The notes: a model not told the origin generated them from the sequence alone. Positions 55,809 to 64,000 are shown, counted from the first letter of the stretch. The stretch: DNA of 64,000 nucleotides from JAUIIK01 sp963745675 (GCA_963745675.1 CAVUYM010000012.1:62001-126000), one strand, 5' to 3'. A program made the numbers and translations.

Positions 55809-56717
55809 TCAGCCCCGAATCGTTCGACCGGTGAGGGTCAGGAAAGCGTCTTCGACGGTTGGCCGGTCAACGCGCAAGTCGGGCGGAACGATGCCGTGCG
55901 CCACGAGCTCGGCGGCGACAAGCGCCAGCACTGGGCCGCTCCCTTGCACCTCAACCGCATCGCCCCGGCGATCCAGCCTGTCAACGACATCCAACGCTTC
56001 CAGCCAGCTCAGGTCATCGACTTCCGTGGAAAAGCGCACGACGACCGGCAGCCCCAGACCATCGACCAGCCCCTGGGGAGTATCGAGGGCAATGACCTTG
56101 CCGCTGTCGACGACCGCCAGCCGGTCGCAGAGGTATTCAGCCTCATCCATGAAGTGCGTCACGAGGACAACTGTCGTACCCTGCTCGCGAATCTCCCGGA
56201 TCAGCTCCCAGGTTGCGCGTCGCGATTGTGGATCGAGCCCCTGCGTCAACTCGTCAAGAAAGACCAACTCCGGCGCGTTGACGAAGGCCAGTGCGATGAA
56301 GAGGCGCTGGCGTTGCCCGCCGGAGAGACTGTCGAATGTCTGCGTGCGCTGTTCTTCGAGCCGCCAGCGAGAAATAAGCTCCTCGGGATCAACCGGGTTG
56401 TGAGCGAAGGCGGCGAAGAGTTGCAGCGCTTCTTCGACCTTCATCCGGCCAGGTAGCGCGGAGTCCTGGAGCTGGGAGCCGATGCGGCTGCGCACCTGCT
56501 CGATCTGCGTCGTTGGGTCGAGATCAAAGACCCGCAGCGTGCCGCCGTTGACCTCTCTGAGACCCTGCAAGCATTCAACCGTCGTCGTCTTACCGGCGCC
56601 GTTGGGCCCGAGGATGCCGAAGATTTCGCCTTCCTCGACAGTGAACGACACATCCTCGACGGCAACCATCGAGCCGTAGGTCTTGTGTAGATTTTCGACC
56701 GTGATAACCGACGCCAT
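55809..56717 (-). CDS. ABC transporter ATP-binding protein (DrrA-like)
   Basis: The 302-residue protein is an ABC ATPase. Walker A is GILGPNGAGKTTTVECLQGL, the Q loop is RIGSQLQDSALPGRMKVEEA, the signature is FDSLSGGQRQRLFIALAFVN, Walker B is PELVFLDELTQGLDPQSRRA, and the switch histidine is in LVTHFMDEAEYLCDRLAVVD. The C-terminal 90 residues carry the DRA-C-type extension, including PTVEDAFLTLTGRTIRG. These transporters pump lipophilic compounds outward with an ABC-2 permease; resistance to a natural product is a common role. It is the first gene of a two-gene operon. Confidence 0.95.
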   Translation of the reverse strand: MASVITVENLHKTYGSMVAVEDVSFTVEEGEIFGILGPNGAGKTTTVECLQGLREVNGGTLRVFDLDPTTQIEQVRSRIGSQLQDSALPGRMKVEEALQLFAAFAHNPVDPEELISRWRLEEQRTQTFDSLSGGQRQRLFIALAFVNAPELVFLDELTQGLDPQSRRATWELIREIREQGTTVVLVTHFMDEAEYLCDRLAVVDSGKVIALDTPQGLVDGLGLPVVVRFSTEVDDLSWLEALDVVDRLDRRGDAVEVQGSGPVLALVAAELVAHGIVPPDLRVDRPTVEDAFLTLTGRTIRG

Positions 56718-56807
56718 CGTTACGCCCTCATCCGTCCCTGCATTGATCCGGCTCCATCCGTGAGCATGTCTAGACTAGCATCGAACAGCGCATCTCCGAT
56801 GAACGAC

Positions 56808-56907
56808 GTAGAGACGTCGCCGCTGGCGCGTCTTGCTCTCGATGCTCTCGGCTATGCCGGGAAATCGAGTCTCGCGAATAGCAGACGCGCCAGCGGCACG
56901 TCTCTAC
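56808..56907. repeat. 100-base inverted repeat, GTAGAGACGTGCC family (copy 3)
   Basis: The arms GTAGAGACGTCGCCGCTGGC (continuing GCGTCT) and GACGCGCCAGCGGCACGTCT (plus CTAC) enclose about 48 unrelated bases. It lies between the ABC ATPase gene and the NUDIX gene, which diverge. Confidence 0.9.
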
Positions 56908-56971
56908 CTGATCTGGCATCTTTTTCTCAGACTGTCGGATCGAATTGAGTCGCAGAAGGCTGGGAGTGACG

Positions 56972-57457
56972 ATGTTCCACCGTATTCGAGCGTCGGTCGT
57001 CGTGCCAAGGGATAGCCGCATCCTGCTGGTGGAAGCCTACGCGCCGGAGACGCGGCCATCGGTCGGTGGGATGACCGGGCGCTACTGGAACTTCCCCGGC
57101 GGTGGGCTCGAGAACGACGAATCCGTGCTTGAAGGCGCCGAACGCGAACTGCGAGAGGAAACCGGGCTGGTCGTCACCGCCGAACGCGTCATCTATATCC
57201 ACGAGGTCGTTCATCGCCTGACAGCGCCCGATGCACGCGAGCGGCCTATACGCCAGATCGAGATCTTCGTCCTCGCCAGGTACGCCGAGGGCGTCATCAC
57301 CCTCACCGACCCGGATGTGCTCGATGCACGCTTCATGACTCGCGAAGAGGTCGCGGCGATACCGGCCTACCCACCGATGCTGGCCGATCTCTTCTGGGAG
57401 GATATGGCGCGCGGCTTTCCCGAGACGCGCTTTCTCGGCACGCACTACGTCGGTTGA
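56972..57457 (+). CDS. NUDIX hydrolase
   Basis: The 161-residue protein opens MFHRIRASVVVPRDSRILLV and has a full Nudix box, GGGLENDESVLEGAERELRE followed by ETGL (GX5EX7REUXEEXGU). A conserved upstream GRYWNFPGG and downstream IEIFVLARYAEG are typical. Such enzymes cleave nucleoside diphosphates linked to another moiety; the substrate cannot be inferred. The ATG follows GGGAGTGACG; a start 27 bases earlier lacks a site. It ends convergently with, and overlaps by 13 bases, the MFS transporter gene. Confidence 0.9.
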   Translation: MFHRIRASVVVPRDSRILLVEAYAPETRPSVGGMTGRYWNFPGGGLENDESVLEGAERELREETGLVVTAERVIYIHEVVHRLTAPDARERPIRQIEIFVLARYAEGVITLTDPDVLDARFMTREEVAAIPAYPPMLADLFWEDMARGFPETRFLGTHYVG

Positions 57458-58692
57458 GTTGCCGGAGGGATCGCCAGCGGTCCTTCTCGTCGAGCGATCA
57501 GAACAGCGCCAACCAGCACGGCCAGCGACAGACCAGCGCCCATGGCGCTGTAGCCGCCAACGTCGAGCAGCAGTCCGCTCAGCCCGCCGCCAATGGCCGC
57601 CCCGAAGCTCAGCACCGTCTCGGTCAGCACCATCGTCGTTGAGGGACCAGCCGGGCTGCGGTCGGCAGCCATCGTCATCACGCTGACCTGGAACACCCCG
57701 TTCGAGATCGCAACTAGCGCCAGGGCGAAGAGCCCCGGGATCGGCCCAGCCGTCAACCCGAAGAGCAGTGCTGTACCGACGGCCATACCGAGCAACGACA
57801 ACGCCGCCTGCATCCTCGGGTTGAAATCCCCCAGCCTGCCGCCCGCAGAGAGCGTACCGGCAAAGTAACCTCCCCCGGCAACCATGAAGACGAATCCGCC
57901 TGCCCGCGTCGAAAAGCCGTGTTCTTCGGTGAAATAGGCCCCGACGAAACTGAGCAACCCAAGCCAGCAGATCGCCCTCAGCGCCCAGACGCCGTAGAGC
58001 ATCAGCATCGGGTGATCGCGCACCAGCGGCCGGTATGAGTCGAGCATCCGGCCAATGGAGAAGCGTCCGTTTCCATGAGCTTCCTCGGCCGGAAAGAGCC
58101 CCAGCATCAGCACGAATCCGACGCCTGCCAGCCCACCGATCAGCGCAAACGCGCCGCGCCAGCCGACGGCAACGCTCGCCGTCGTCAGCAGCAGCGGCCC
58201 CAGCGCAGTTCCTAGCGACAACGACGCCCCGATCAGGCTCAATGCCCGTCTGCGGGCAGCACCGCTGTAGAGCGACGCGGCAGCTCCGAAGGTGACGCCA
58301 ATCGTGATCGCGCTACCGAAGCCGCCCAGAGCCCGGGTCGCCATGAACGTCGGATAGCCCGGCGCAATCGCCGTCCCGAGCGCGCTCAAGCCAGCGCACA
58401 CCAGCCCGACCAGCAGCATCCGCCGGTGTCCGGAGTGATCCGCCAGCGGCCCGGCCACCAGCCCGACGAACGCTGCCGTGAAAAGGGCAATCGAGACCGC
58501 CTGCCCCACCAGCGGCACCGACGAATCGAGATCAACCGCCAGTTCATCGAGAAAGGGCGCCGGCCCCAGTACATTCATCACCCCGACAAACGACGCCAGA
58601 CACAACGGCACCATCACCCGCAGCGATAGCTCGCGTCTGGGCGCTTCGAACTGGGAATCTCTCCTGGTAGTTGTCGTCGCTAGTTCATCCAT
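57445..58692 (-). CDS. MFS transporter
   Basis: The 415-residue protein has twelve predicted membrane segments and a motif A-like loop, GLVAGPLADHSGHRRMLLVG, between helices 2 and 3, which defines the major facilitator superfamily. Helix 4-5 has TRALGGFGSAITIGVTFGAA, the antiporter-type motif C region (GAxLGPLLLTTASVAVGWRG). This suggests drug or metabolite efflux (DHA1-like). The ATG at 58692 is preferred; a start 39 bases upstream would add hydrophilic residues. It is convergent with the NUDIX gene. Confidence 0.9.
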   Translation of the reverse strand: MDELATTTTRRDSQFEAPRRELSLRVMVPLCLASFVGVMNVLGPAPFLDELAVDLDSSVPLVGQAVSIALFTAAFVGLVAGPLADHSGHRRMLLVGLVCAGLSALGTAIAPGYPTFMATRALGGFGSAITIGVTFGAAASLYSGAARRRALSLIGASLSLGTALGPLLLTTASVAVGWRGAFALIGGLAGVGFVLMLGLFPAEEAHGNGRFSIGRMLDSYRPLVRDHPMLMLYGVWALRAICWLGLLSFVGAYFTEEHGFSTRAGGFVFMVAGGGYFAGTLSAGGRLGDFNPRMQAALSLLGMAVGTALLFGLTAGPIPGLFALALVAISNGVFQVSVMTMAADRSPAGPSTTMVLTETVLSFGAAIGGGLSGLLLDVGGYSAMGAGLSLAVLVGAVLIARREGPLAIPPATQPT

Positions 58693-58799
58693 CCCGCCGG
58701 GCAGGATACTCGCTGACAGTGCGCATGTCACATGGTCTGCGGAGTGGAATATCGCATCCGTTGAGAAGCTCAGTAGGATTATCGAAAGGAGGTGGAGGC

Positions 58800-58976
58800 A
58801 TGGAAGCGGACGAGCACGGCTACGAAACGCGCATCACGGTCGACCCTGATATCCTGGTCGGCAAACCCGTCATCACCGGCACACGAATTCCGGTCTACCT
58901 GATCCTCAATCTCATCGCCCACGGCTATGGCCCTGAGCAGATCAATGAGATTCGCCGAATCGACTGGCATCAATGA
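58800..58976 (+). CDS. DUF433-like antitoxin, truncated
   Basis: The 58-residue protein reads ITVDPDILVGKPVITGTRIP and VYLILNLIAHGYGPEQI, which is the DUF433 (VapB-type antitoxin) core: DPxILxGKPxIxGTRIPVxxIL. Normal members are about 75-85 residues; this one stops after only eight further residues (RRIDWHQ), so the second helical repeat is missing, and its usual toxin partner (a DUF5615 or PIN protein) is absent. A strong site, AGGAGGTGGAGG, precedes the ATG. It is probably a dead or orphan antitoxin at the edge of the next accessory gene. Confidence 0.65.
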   Translation: MEADEHGYETRITVDPDILVGKPVITGTRIPVYLILNLIAHGYGPEQINEIRRIDWHQ

Positions 58977-59062
58977 ATTCAGGCGCATTCTGTTGCGAGA
59001 ATGGATATTCTCATCTATCGCGGTCCAAAAAATAGGACAGAAGGTTTCCTTGTCTCAGAATT

Positions 59063-60208
59063 GTGAACCTGATATTAGCGAGGCTCCGATCCCTCAGAAG
59101 ATCATCTTCTTTATTCAACTGCCATGATCCCATCGGCATCGCTCATGGAGCAACGTACGGATTCGAAACAGACGATCCGCTGGATGCTCTCAAAGGCGTT
59201 CCTACCTATCCAACAGACCTATTCGACACCCAACCTTATCTCCACAGTGGGAGAGGCTACGTTTCATTTCGATTCTGGCAACAGGCTGTCCCCTATCCAA
59301 ACATTTTCCAAGACACTCTAATGGATGTAATACAGACGGTGCTCCCGGAGCATCTCCATCCTGCTGCTGCGAAACAGAGATCTGAGTCAGTGCCAGAGGT
59401 TTCTTCGCAAGCAACGGTCGTGGATGCTGTCACGCACATATTCGATCCAGACTCAACCTCCGAAATCAGAGACGCATTTGACCGCTGCATTGACAAACTA
59501 TCTCAATTGGTTCACGCCTACCAGGTTCAGACAAGTACGTGGGGAGCGCACGTCACGCGCGAGAGGTTATCCCCCATCATTCCGTATGTGGTGGCTAGTC
59601 ACGACCTCGAGGATAAATGGGACTCACGCGGGCTACGCCTCCTTTCTGCGCACCAGAATTTTCCTACGCCATCCTTAGCGCCAGAGTTGAATTCAGACGA
59701 CATGCGAGACGTAGGATTTGTACTTCAGAGAATCTACCAGGGCGATCCTAGTGTCGCTTTCAGAGAGCGTATCTACCATGCGCAGTATCGTTTATACAGG
59801 GATGGCGACTACATGGGTTCAATAATTCATGCGCAAATCGCAGCTGAGATCTTTTTCGATAGTGTTCTTGGGATGTTGCTGTGGGAGGATAATGTCTCTC
59901 CTCAAGACGCGGCCGTGTTATTCGAAGCGGGTCTTACAAAACGCGTCCAAAGTCATTTCCACCCACGACTAGGCGGTACTTGGGACTCTGCCAAAGCGGG
60001 GCCAATCCAGGACTGGGAACAGGACCTGTATACGCCTCCGCGGTCGAACTGTCAAGTCGACGACAGTGCGACAAGGTTGAATCAGACCTTGATCCTCCGC
60101 AGAGGAACTGAAGCCCAACTTGGCGGCTCGGAAACGAATCCCCGTATTGATGGTCCAAGATTCGCCAAGTTAATGCTTCCGCAACTGCAATTCCATCTCC
60201 GGCAATGA
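59063..60208 (+). CDS. Unknown protein of accessory character
   Basis: The 381-residue frame is protein-like but unrecognised. Segments: DPIGIAHGATYGFETDDPLD, GRGYVSFRFWQQAVPYPNIF, YGDYMGSIIHAQIAAEIFF-like (reading RDGDYMGSIIHAQIAAEIFF). The last of these lies in an all-helical part that, with the following FEAGLTKRVQSHFHPRLGGT and DWEQDLYT, recalls HEPN-like proteins; in related proteins the next motif is LRxRxVHxG, which here is not found in frame, although another frame at about 60045 reads RLRGRTVKSTT, so an indel near 60040 is possible. The base composition is AT-richer than the flanks. The start (GTG 59063) is weakly supported. It lies between a truncated antitoxin and dnaA and may be a defence gene, but this is speculative. 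Confidence 0.4.
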   Translation: MNLILARLRSLRRSSSLFNCHDPIGIAHGATYGFETDDPLDALKGVPTYPTDLFDTQPYLHSGRGYVSFRFWQQAVPYPNIFQDTLMDVIQTVLPEHLHPAAAKQRSESVPEVSSQATVVDAVTHIFDPDSTSEIRDAFDRCIDKLSQLVHAYQVQTSTWGAHVTRERLSPIIPYVVASHDLEDKWDSRGLRLLSAHQNFPTPSLAPELNSDDMRDVGFVLQRIYQGDPSVAFRERIYHAQYRLYRDGDYMGSIIHAQIAAEIFFDSVLGMLLWEDNVSPQDAAVLFEAGLTKRVQSHFHPRLGGTWDSAKAGPIQDWEQDLYTPPRSNCQVDDSATRLNQTLILRRGTEAQLGGSETNPRIDGPRFAKLMLPQLQFHLRQ

Positions 60209-60807
60209 AGTGAACTTCTTGTCGACTCGACGTATTGTTAGAGGAATCGTGATTCGAGACTCATTCAACTCCAGATTGCCGGCAATTCGACGGTCCGAAC
60301 TGTGCGCAATGGACTTCGAGGATTCCATCGATTCTATGAGACAGGATCCTGTCCGAAGTCCGTAATCCGACGTTGGATAGAGCCCATCGACTGAAACTCA
60401 ATTGGAAGATCAGGGCAGCTTGGAAAAACTAACGTCCATACCTGCGGGAATACAACATGCCTGAAGTGCAACAGCCGAAGAAGGTATCGTCAAAAACGAA
60501 AGATCGAGCGAACCGAGAATGGTTGCACCTATGACCTGCAAACCGCGCTTGTCTACTAATTCCACTGGCCCGCGAATCAGCACAAAGCCATCTCAAGAAA
60601 ACTCGGCCGCGTATCAGTCCGATCTTCACCCCAAGGGCAAGAAAGTGCGCGAGCATTCTCTATAGCAGAAACTCGATTGTAGTTTGCTACTTCCCCTATG
60701 GTCACGGAGCCTATGAGGATTTGCTCCGCTTTTGCGATCCGACCGAACTCTCGAACTGCAAGAGAAAAGAGCTGGTCGGCCACCTCAGACAATTATCGAA
60801 CCTTTCT
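60209..60807. other. Intergenic region downstream of dnaA
   Basis: 599 bases with no supported gene. The place where dnaN often follows dnaA holds only short, random-looking frames. No terminator hairpin with a T run was recognised. Confidence 0.4.
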
Positions 60808-62235
60808 CTACTCCCCGTACAGCTTCTCCCGCAGCGCCGTGACGTGGCGGCGGAGGGTGGTGTCGTTGTCGAGGGCGGTTTCGATTTTGGAGATGCCGTG
60901 CATGACGGTGGAGTGGTCGCGGTTGCCGAGGTAACGGCCGATCTCGACCAGCGAGCAACCGGTCTCGTCGCGGATGAGGTACATCGCAATCTGACGCGGC
61001 AGGACGATCTGCTGGCTACGGCCACGGCCGCGTAGCTCGGAGAGGGTCACGTCGAAGTGACTGCTGATCTCGGCGATGATCCGGTCGGGGGTGATCTCGG
61101 CCCGGCGCGCCTCCAGCTCGGTGTCGGCCAGCGCCTGGGCGGCGATGTCCATCCGGATCGGCTGGTTGAAGAGCTGGGCCATCGCGATGATCTTGTTCAA
61201 CGCGCCTTCAAGCTCGCGGATGTTCGACTGCACCCGGCGGGCGATGTAGTCCAGCACGTCCGACGGCACGTCGACGCCGAGCATCTCGCCTTTGCGACGG
61301 ATGATGGCGGTGCGCGTCTCGACGTCGGGCAGCGAGACATCGGCGATCAGGCCGCCCTCGAAGCGCGAGCGCAGCCGGTCGTCGAGCGTCTGGATCGTCT
61401 TCGGGTGGCGGTCGGAGGAGATGACGATCTGTTTGCCCGACTGGTAGAGCTCGTTGAAGGTATGGAAGAACTCCTCCTGGGTGCTCTCCTTACCGGCGAT
61501 GAACTGGATGTCATCGATCATCAGGATGTCGATCGAGCGGTAGCGCGAGCGGAACTCGTCGGTCCGCTGGCTCATGATCGACTTGATCAGCTCGTTGGTG
61601 AAGCGCTCGGAGGAGACGTAGAGTACCTCCAGCCCCTCCTGTGCTGCCATCGCCCGGTGACCGATAGCGTGCAGCAGGTGGGTCTTGCCGAGTCCAACAC
61701 CACCGTAGAAGAAGAGCGGGTTGAATGCGCCAGCCGGAGCGTCGGCGACGGCCATCGCGGCGGCGTGGGCCAGCCGGTTCGAACCGCCAACGACGAAGGT
61801 CTCGAAAGTGTAGCCAGGATTGAGGCCGTGCCGGGTCGATGCCACCAGCGACATCTGCTGCGTCTGCGGCGACGGCGCAGCGCCCATCTGACCCCGCGGA
61901 TCGCGGGCAGCAGGCGGCACCGGCTTTGGTCGAGGCTTCGGCGACCTGCGATAGGGTTCGCTGACGGCGGTGCGCACGACGTAATCGACATCGACCTGGC
62001 GGTTGATCAGAGTCGAGATCGCATCCGAAATCTGGCGGTCGAATTTCGAGCGCAGCTGTTCGACGGCAAAGGTATTGGGTGCGGCGATGACGGCATTTTC
62101 GCGGTCGAGGTCAATCAGCGAGGTCGAGCGCAACCAGGTCTCGAAGTTGGCGCGGGAGACTTGCCCCTGCAAATCATCCAGGGCAGCCTGCCAGACTTGT
62201 TCGTAGCGTGCATCAGCCTGCTGCTCGATCGCCAT
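60808..62235 (-). CDS. dnaA: Chromosomal replication initiator DnaA
   Basis: The 475-residue protein is DnaA. Domain I begins YEQVWQAALDDLQGQVSRAN and FETWLRSTSLIDLDRENAVI. Domain III has Walker A FFYGGVGLGKTHLLHAIGHR, Walker B SIDILMIDDIQFIAGKESTQ with the arginine and sensor elements in DDRLRSRFEGGLIADVSLPD. Domain IV has the DnaA-box binding signature RQIAMYLIRDETGCSLVEIG followed by RYLGNRDHSTVMHGISKIE. Domain II is a proline-rich linker. It binds DnaA boxes at oriC with ATP and opens the duplex. The ATG at 62235 follows GAGG; a longer start to 62298 would run over the DnaA boxes. The usual neighbour dnaN is not downstream. Confidence 0.97.
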   Translation of the reverse strand: MAIEQQADARYEQVWQAALDDLQGQVSRANFETWLRSTSLIDLDRENAVIAAPNTFAVEQLRSKFDRQISDAISTLINRQVDVDYVVRTAVSEPYRRSPKPRPKPVPPAARDPRGQMGAAPSPQTQQMSLVASTRHGLNPGYTFETFVVGGSNRLAHAAAMAVADAPAGAFNPLFFYGGVGLGKTHLLHAIGHRAMAAQEGLEVLYVSSERFTNELIKSIMSQRTDEFRSRYRSIDILMIDDIQFIAGKESTQEEFFHTFNELYQSGKQIVISSDRHPKTIQTLDDRLRSRFEGGLIADVSLPDVETRTAIIRRKGEMLGVDVPSDVLDYIARRVQSNIRELEGALNKIIAMAQLFNQPIRMDIAAQALADTELEARRAEITPDRIIAEISSHFDVTLSELRGRGRSQQIVLPRQIAMYLIRDETGCSLVEIGRYLGNRDHSTVMHGISKIETALDNDTTLRRHVTALREKLYGE

Positions 62236-62265
62236 GACCTCGCCCTCTCGAGCCCTACGCACCCC

Positions 62266-62284
62266 TGTGGAAAACTCTTCCACA
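62266..62284. promoter_or_regulatory. Pair of DnaA boxes upstream of dnaA
   Basis: TGTGGAAAA at 62266-62274 is the complement of TTTTCCACA (a perfect match to TTWTNCACA). TCTTCCACA at 62276-62284 differs at one position. They lie in opposite orientation one base apart, 31 bases ahead of the dnaA start, suited to autoregulation. Whether they belong to a full origin cannot be judged from two boxes. Confidence 0.6.
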
Positions 62285-62412
62285 AAGCGTACGTACACTT
62301 GCCAGTGAGTGTAGCATCCCTAACGATACGGCAACAAGGCGGGCTGAGGCAAGAGTTGACGTTAAGTCACCGAGGAGTTTGTAGGTTGTAGTACGTAGTT
62401 TGTAATTAAGCA

Positions 62413-62535
62413 GCCCTCACCCCCGGCCCCTCTCCCAATCCTGGGAGAGGGGAGGAAGAAATCACAGGGTGACGTCTAGTAACTGATCGATGCCCCTTCT
62501 CCCAGCATTGGGAGAAGGGGTTAGGGGATGAGGGC
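62413..62535. repeat. Inverted-repeat element, CCCTCACCCC family (copy 2)
   Basis: The left end GCCCTCACCCCCGGCCCCTC is identical to copy 1 at 8197, and the right end GGGTTAGGGGATGAGGGC is its imperfect complement. The total length is about 123 bases with inner CTCTCCCAATCCTGGGAGAG pairing. The interior is unlike copy 1. Confidence 0.8.
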
Positions 62536-62600
62536 TCTTAGTACTGAACTAGAAATTCGCTAATCCCTACAACCTAATCCCTATTCCCTCATTAAGAGGC

Positions 62601-62634
62601 TACGGGCCGGATCATTGGGGCGATCCGGCCCGTA
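62601..62634. terminator. Strong hairpin in the dnaA upstream region
   Basis: TACGGGCCGGATC (62601-62613) and GATCCGGCCCGTA (62622-62634) are perfect complements over 13 bases with an eight-base loop. No T run follows. It could end a transcript from the left or be a structural feature of the region. Confidence 0.5.
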
Positions 62635-62649
62635 CAAGGAAGGGGAGGG

Positions 62650-62710
62650 GTGGAGTTCTAACACTCCACGGTGTGTCAGAGAGAGTAAATCGACGGTGGG
62701 GACTCTCTCT
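62650..62710. other. Two further hairpins near an AT-rich stretch
   Basis: GTGGAGT (62650-62656) pairs with ACTCCAC (62663-62669). AGAGAGAGT (62678-62686) pairs with ACTCTCTCT (62702-62710). Both are perfect. They lie just before ACTTATATATACG. They may be transcript ends or structured leader of the following peptidase gene. Confidence 0.45.
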
Positions 62711-62932
62711 ACTTATATATACGTGTGAGGACCCCTATTGGTTGCACGTTTTTGACCCCAATTTCGAAATTCGTTGGGTTTCGTGGTCGAAAATCCGTCC
62801 GTACACTCCCGATTCCGCAACTTCGGCCCGATTCTACTTCCTACCCTGAACCGAAAAGCAACGACTATCGCGGCGCGGCAGTGCTACAGTAGCCCGTCAT
62901 ATTGCGCAATCAGCAGAACGGAGCCAGACCAA

Positions 62933-64000
62933 ATGAGTGATCTTTCAACTACATTTCAGTATATCGACGAGAATAGCTGAGGAACTCATCGCCGACTACC
63001 AGAGACTCGTCCGGCAGCCATCGGTCTCATCGAGCGGAGAAGGCGTGCCTGAATGCGCCGAGCTGCTCGTCGAGCTGATGAGCGCCGCCGGAATCGACGC
63101 CCGGGTGGTCCCGACAACCGGGCAGCCGATCGTCTTCGGCGAAGCCCGCAGCAACAACCCGGACGCGCCGACGCTGCTGCACTACTCCCACTACGACGTG
63201 CAGCCGGGCGACGCCGACGATCCGCTCTGGGACGCGCCGCCCTTCGAGGCCCAGCGCTTCGGCGACCGCATCGTGGGCCGCGGCACGACCGACGCCAAGG
63301 GCAACGTCATGGCCTTCGTCCAGGCGGTCAAGGCGCTCAACGCGACCTCCGGCCTGCCGGTCAATCTGAAGTTCATCTTCGACGGCGAGGAGGAGAGCGG
63401 CAGTCCGAGCCTGCCCGGCTTCGTCGAGGAGCACCGCGAGATGCTGGCAGCCGATGCCATCCTCGGCTTCGACGGCGGCTTTCGTGCCGGAGACAAGCCG
63501 CACGTCAGCCTCGGCAACAGCGGCCTGCTGACCTGCCAGCTGCGAGCGATGGGCGGCGCCAAGGACTTGCACTCGGCTCGCGCCCGGCTCGTCCCGAACG
63601 CCGCATGGAAGCTCGTCTGGGCGTTGAACTCGATGAAAGGCCCGGACGGTCACGTCAACATCGAAGGCTTCTACGACGATGTCCGGCCCGTTTCCGAGCG
63701 CGAACGAGAGCTGATCGAGGAAGCAGGCTTCTTCGATCCCGACTGGCACGACGACCTCGGCGTCGATCACTTTCTCAACGATGTGAGCGGTGTCGATGCT
63801 CTCGAACAGCTGCTCTTCACCCCAACCTGCAACATCAACGGCTTCGCCTCCGGTTTCGTCGGTGCTGGCGCGAAGACGCTGCTGCCGTCGACGGCGACGG
63901 TCAACCTCGATTTCCGGCTGGTGATGGATCAGGACCCGGTCGACATCTTCAACAAACTGCGAAAACACCTCGACGACAACGGCTTCGAAGATATCGAGCT
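62933..64000 (+). CDS. M20 family dipeptidase (partial, frameshifted near its start)
   Basis: The protein runs off the right edge. Starting at an ATG at 62933 (MSDLSTTFQYIDEN), the frame hits TGA at 62978, but a one-base shift gives AEELIADYQRLVRQPSVSS and then VVPTTGQPIVFGEARSNNPD, typical for M20 peptidases. Metal ligands and catalytic residues are seen in LLHYSHYDVQPGDADDPLWD (H-x-D), GRGTTDAKGNVMAFVQAVKA, IFDGEEESGSPSLPGFVEEH (catalytic and metal glutamates) and ILGFDGGF. The dimerisation domain is partly present (LGNSGLLTCQLRAMGGAKDL, GFASGFVGAGAKTLLPSTAT). These enzymes hydrolyse dipeptides or N-acyl amino acids. The break is likely an extra A near 62975. Confidence 0.85.

Larger units (their letters stand above)
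62299..62932. other. dnaA upstream region, possible origin-proximal, repeat- and hairpin-rich
   Basis: No gene is present in about 630 bases. It contains the GTAGGTTGTAGTACGTAGTTTG block (62380-62405), an inverted-repeat element, three strong hairpins and a short AT-rich stretch (ACTTATATATACG near 62712-62724). Such a layout is compatible with an origin region next to dnaA, but only two DnaA boxes are seen nearby, so oriC is not asserted. Confidence 0.5.

Noticed and set aside
61057..62391. A 444-residue plus-strand frame opposite dnaA
   Set aside because: It is a shadow of dnaA on the other strand; dnaA motifs are complete.
62236..62932. Declaring this region oriC
   Set aside because: Only two DnaA boxes were found and dnaN is absent; the skew cannot be judged from this window.
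63027..63968. A 313-residue minus-strand frame over the M20 peptidase
   Set aside because: The plus strand carries all M20 metal and catalytic motifs; the minus frame is antisense.

Overview
This 64 kb window looks like a chromosomal segment of a GC-rich bacterium, most probably a member of the Chloroflexota (Thermomicrobia-like). That placement is an inference from frequent GTG/TTG starts, secreted Ser/Thr-linker NHL proteins, DUF5661 and GerW-type proteins, and families of short inverted repeats. It rests on pattern recognition, not on a database search. The genes are mostly housekeeping or general metabolism, broken up by small accessory patches.

Layout. 1-4.4 kb: a partial Hsp70-like gene, a GNAT acetyltransferase, a decayed gene, a bile-acid/sodium-symporter family permease and a SpoIIAA-like protein. 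4.5-9.5 kb: an SDR oxidoreductase diverges from an operon of an ArsR-like regulator plus AHSA1/START proteins (five AHSA1 units) and a DUF899 protein, with a near-consensus promoter and a palindromic operator candidate. 9.6-20 kb: typA, a VOC dioxygenase-like protein, a GNAT, a GerW-like protein, a membrane protein, DUF5661, an S9 peptidase and a GT4 glycosyltransferase. 20-23.3 kb: a defence graveyard holding hicB beside a dead hicA, three remnants of MmeI-like DNA methyltransferases and an intact AlbA_2 (Schlafen-type) gene. 23.3-33.7 kb: prfC, an Flp pilin, an AhpD-like protein, a PadR-modABC molybdate operon, a DDAH/arginine-deiminase-family enzyme and a PhnP-like hydrolase. 33.9-38.3 kb: two tandem GAF histidine kinases with a NarL-type response regulator. 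38.4-45 kb: metallo-hydrolase, DUF2255, an orphan protein with a FliK-like C-terminus, an S9 peptidase and a cysteine-synthase-family enzyme. 45-54.5 kb: three tandem secreted paralogues, each with a conserved N-terminal domain and about 12 NHL repeats, plus another secreted protein. 55-64 kb: an ABC-2 exporter, NUDIX, MFS, a truncated DUF433 antitoxin, an unknown AT-richer gene, dnaA with DnaA boxes, and an M20 peptidase running off the end.

Two global features stand out. First, about a dozen otherwise conserved genes are interrupted by single-base frameshifts, several at homopolymers. Most of these are probably consensus errors rather than real pseudogenes, so frameshifted genes are annotated here across their full span. 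Second, at least three families of short non-coding inverted repeats recur in the intergenic gaps. The best candidates for something undescribed are the triplicated double-propeller NHL array, the orphan FliK-like protein, and the AlbA_2 gene embedded in methyltransferase remnants. No tRNA, rRNA, CRISPR array or complete insertion sequence was recognised.
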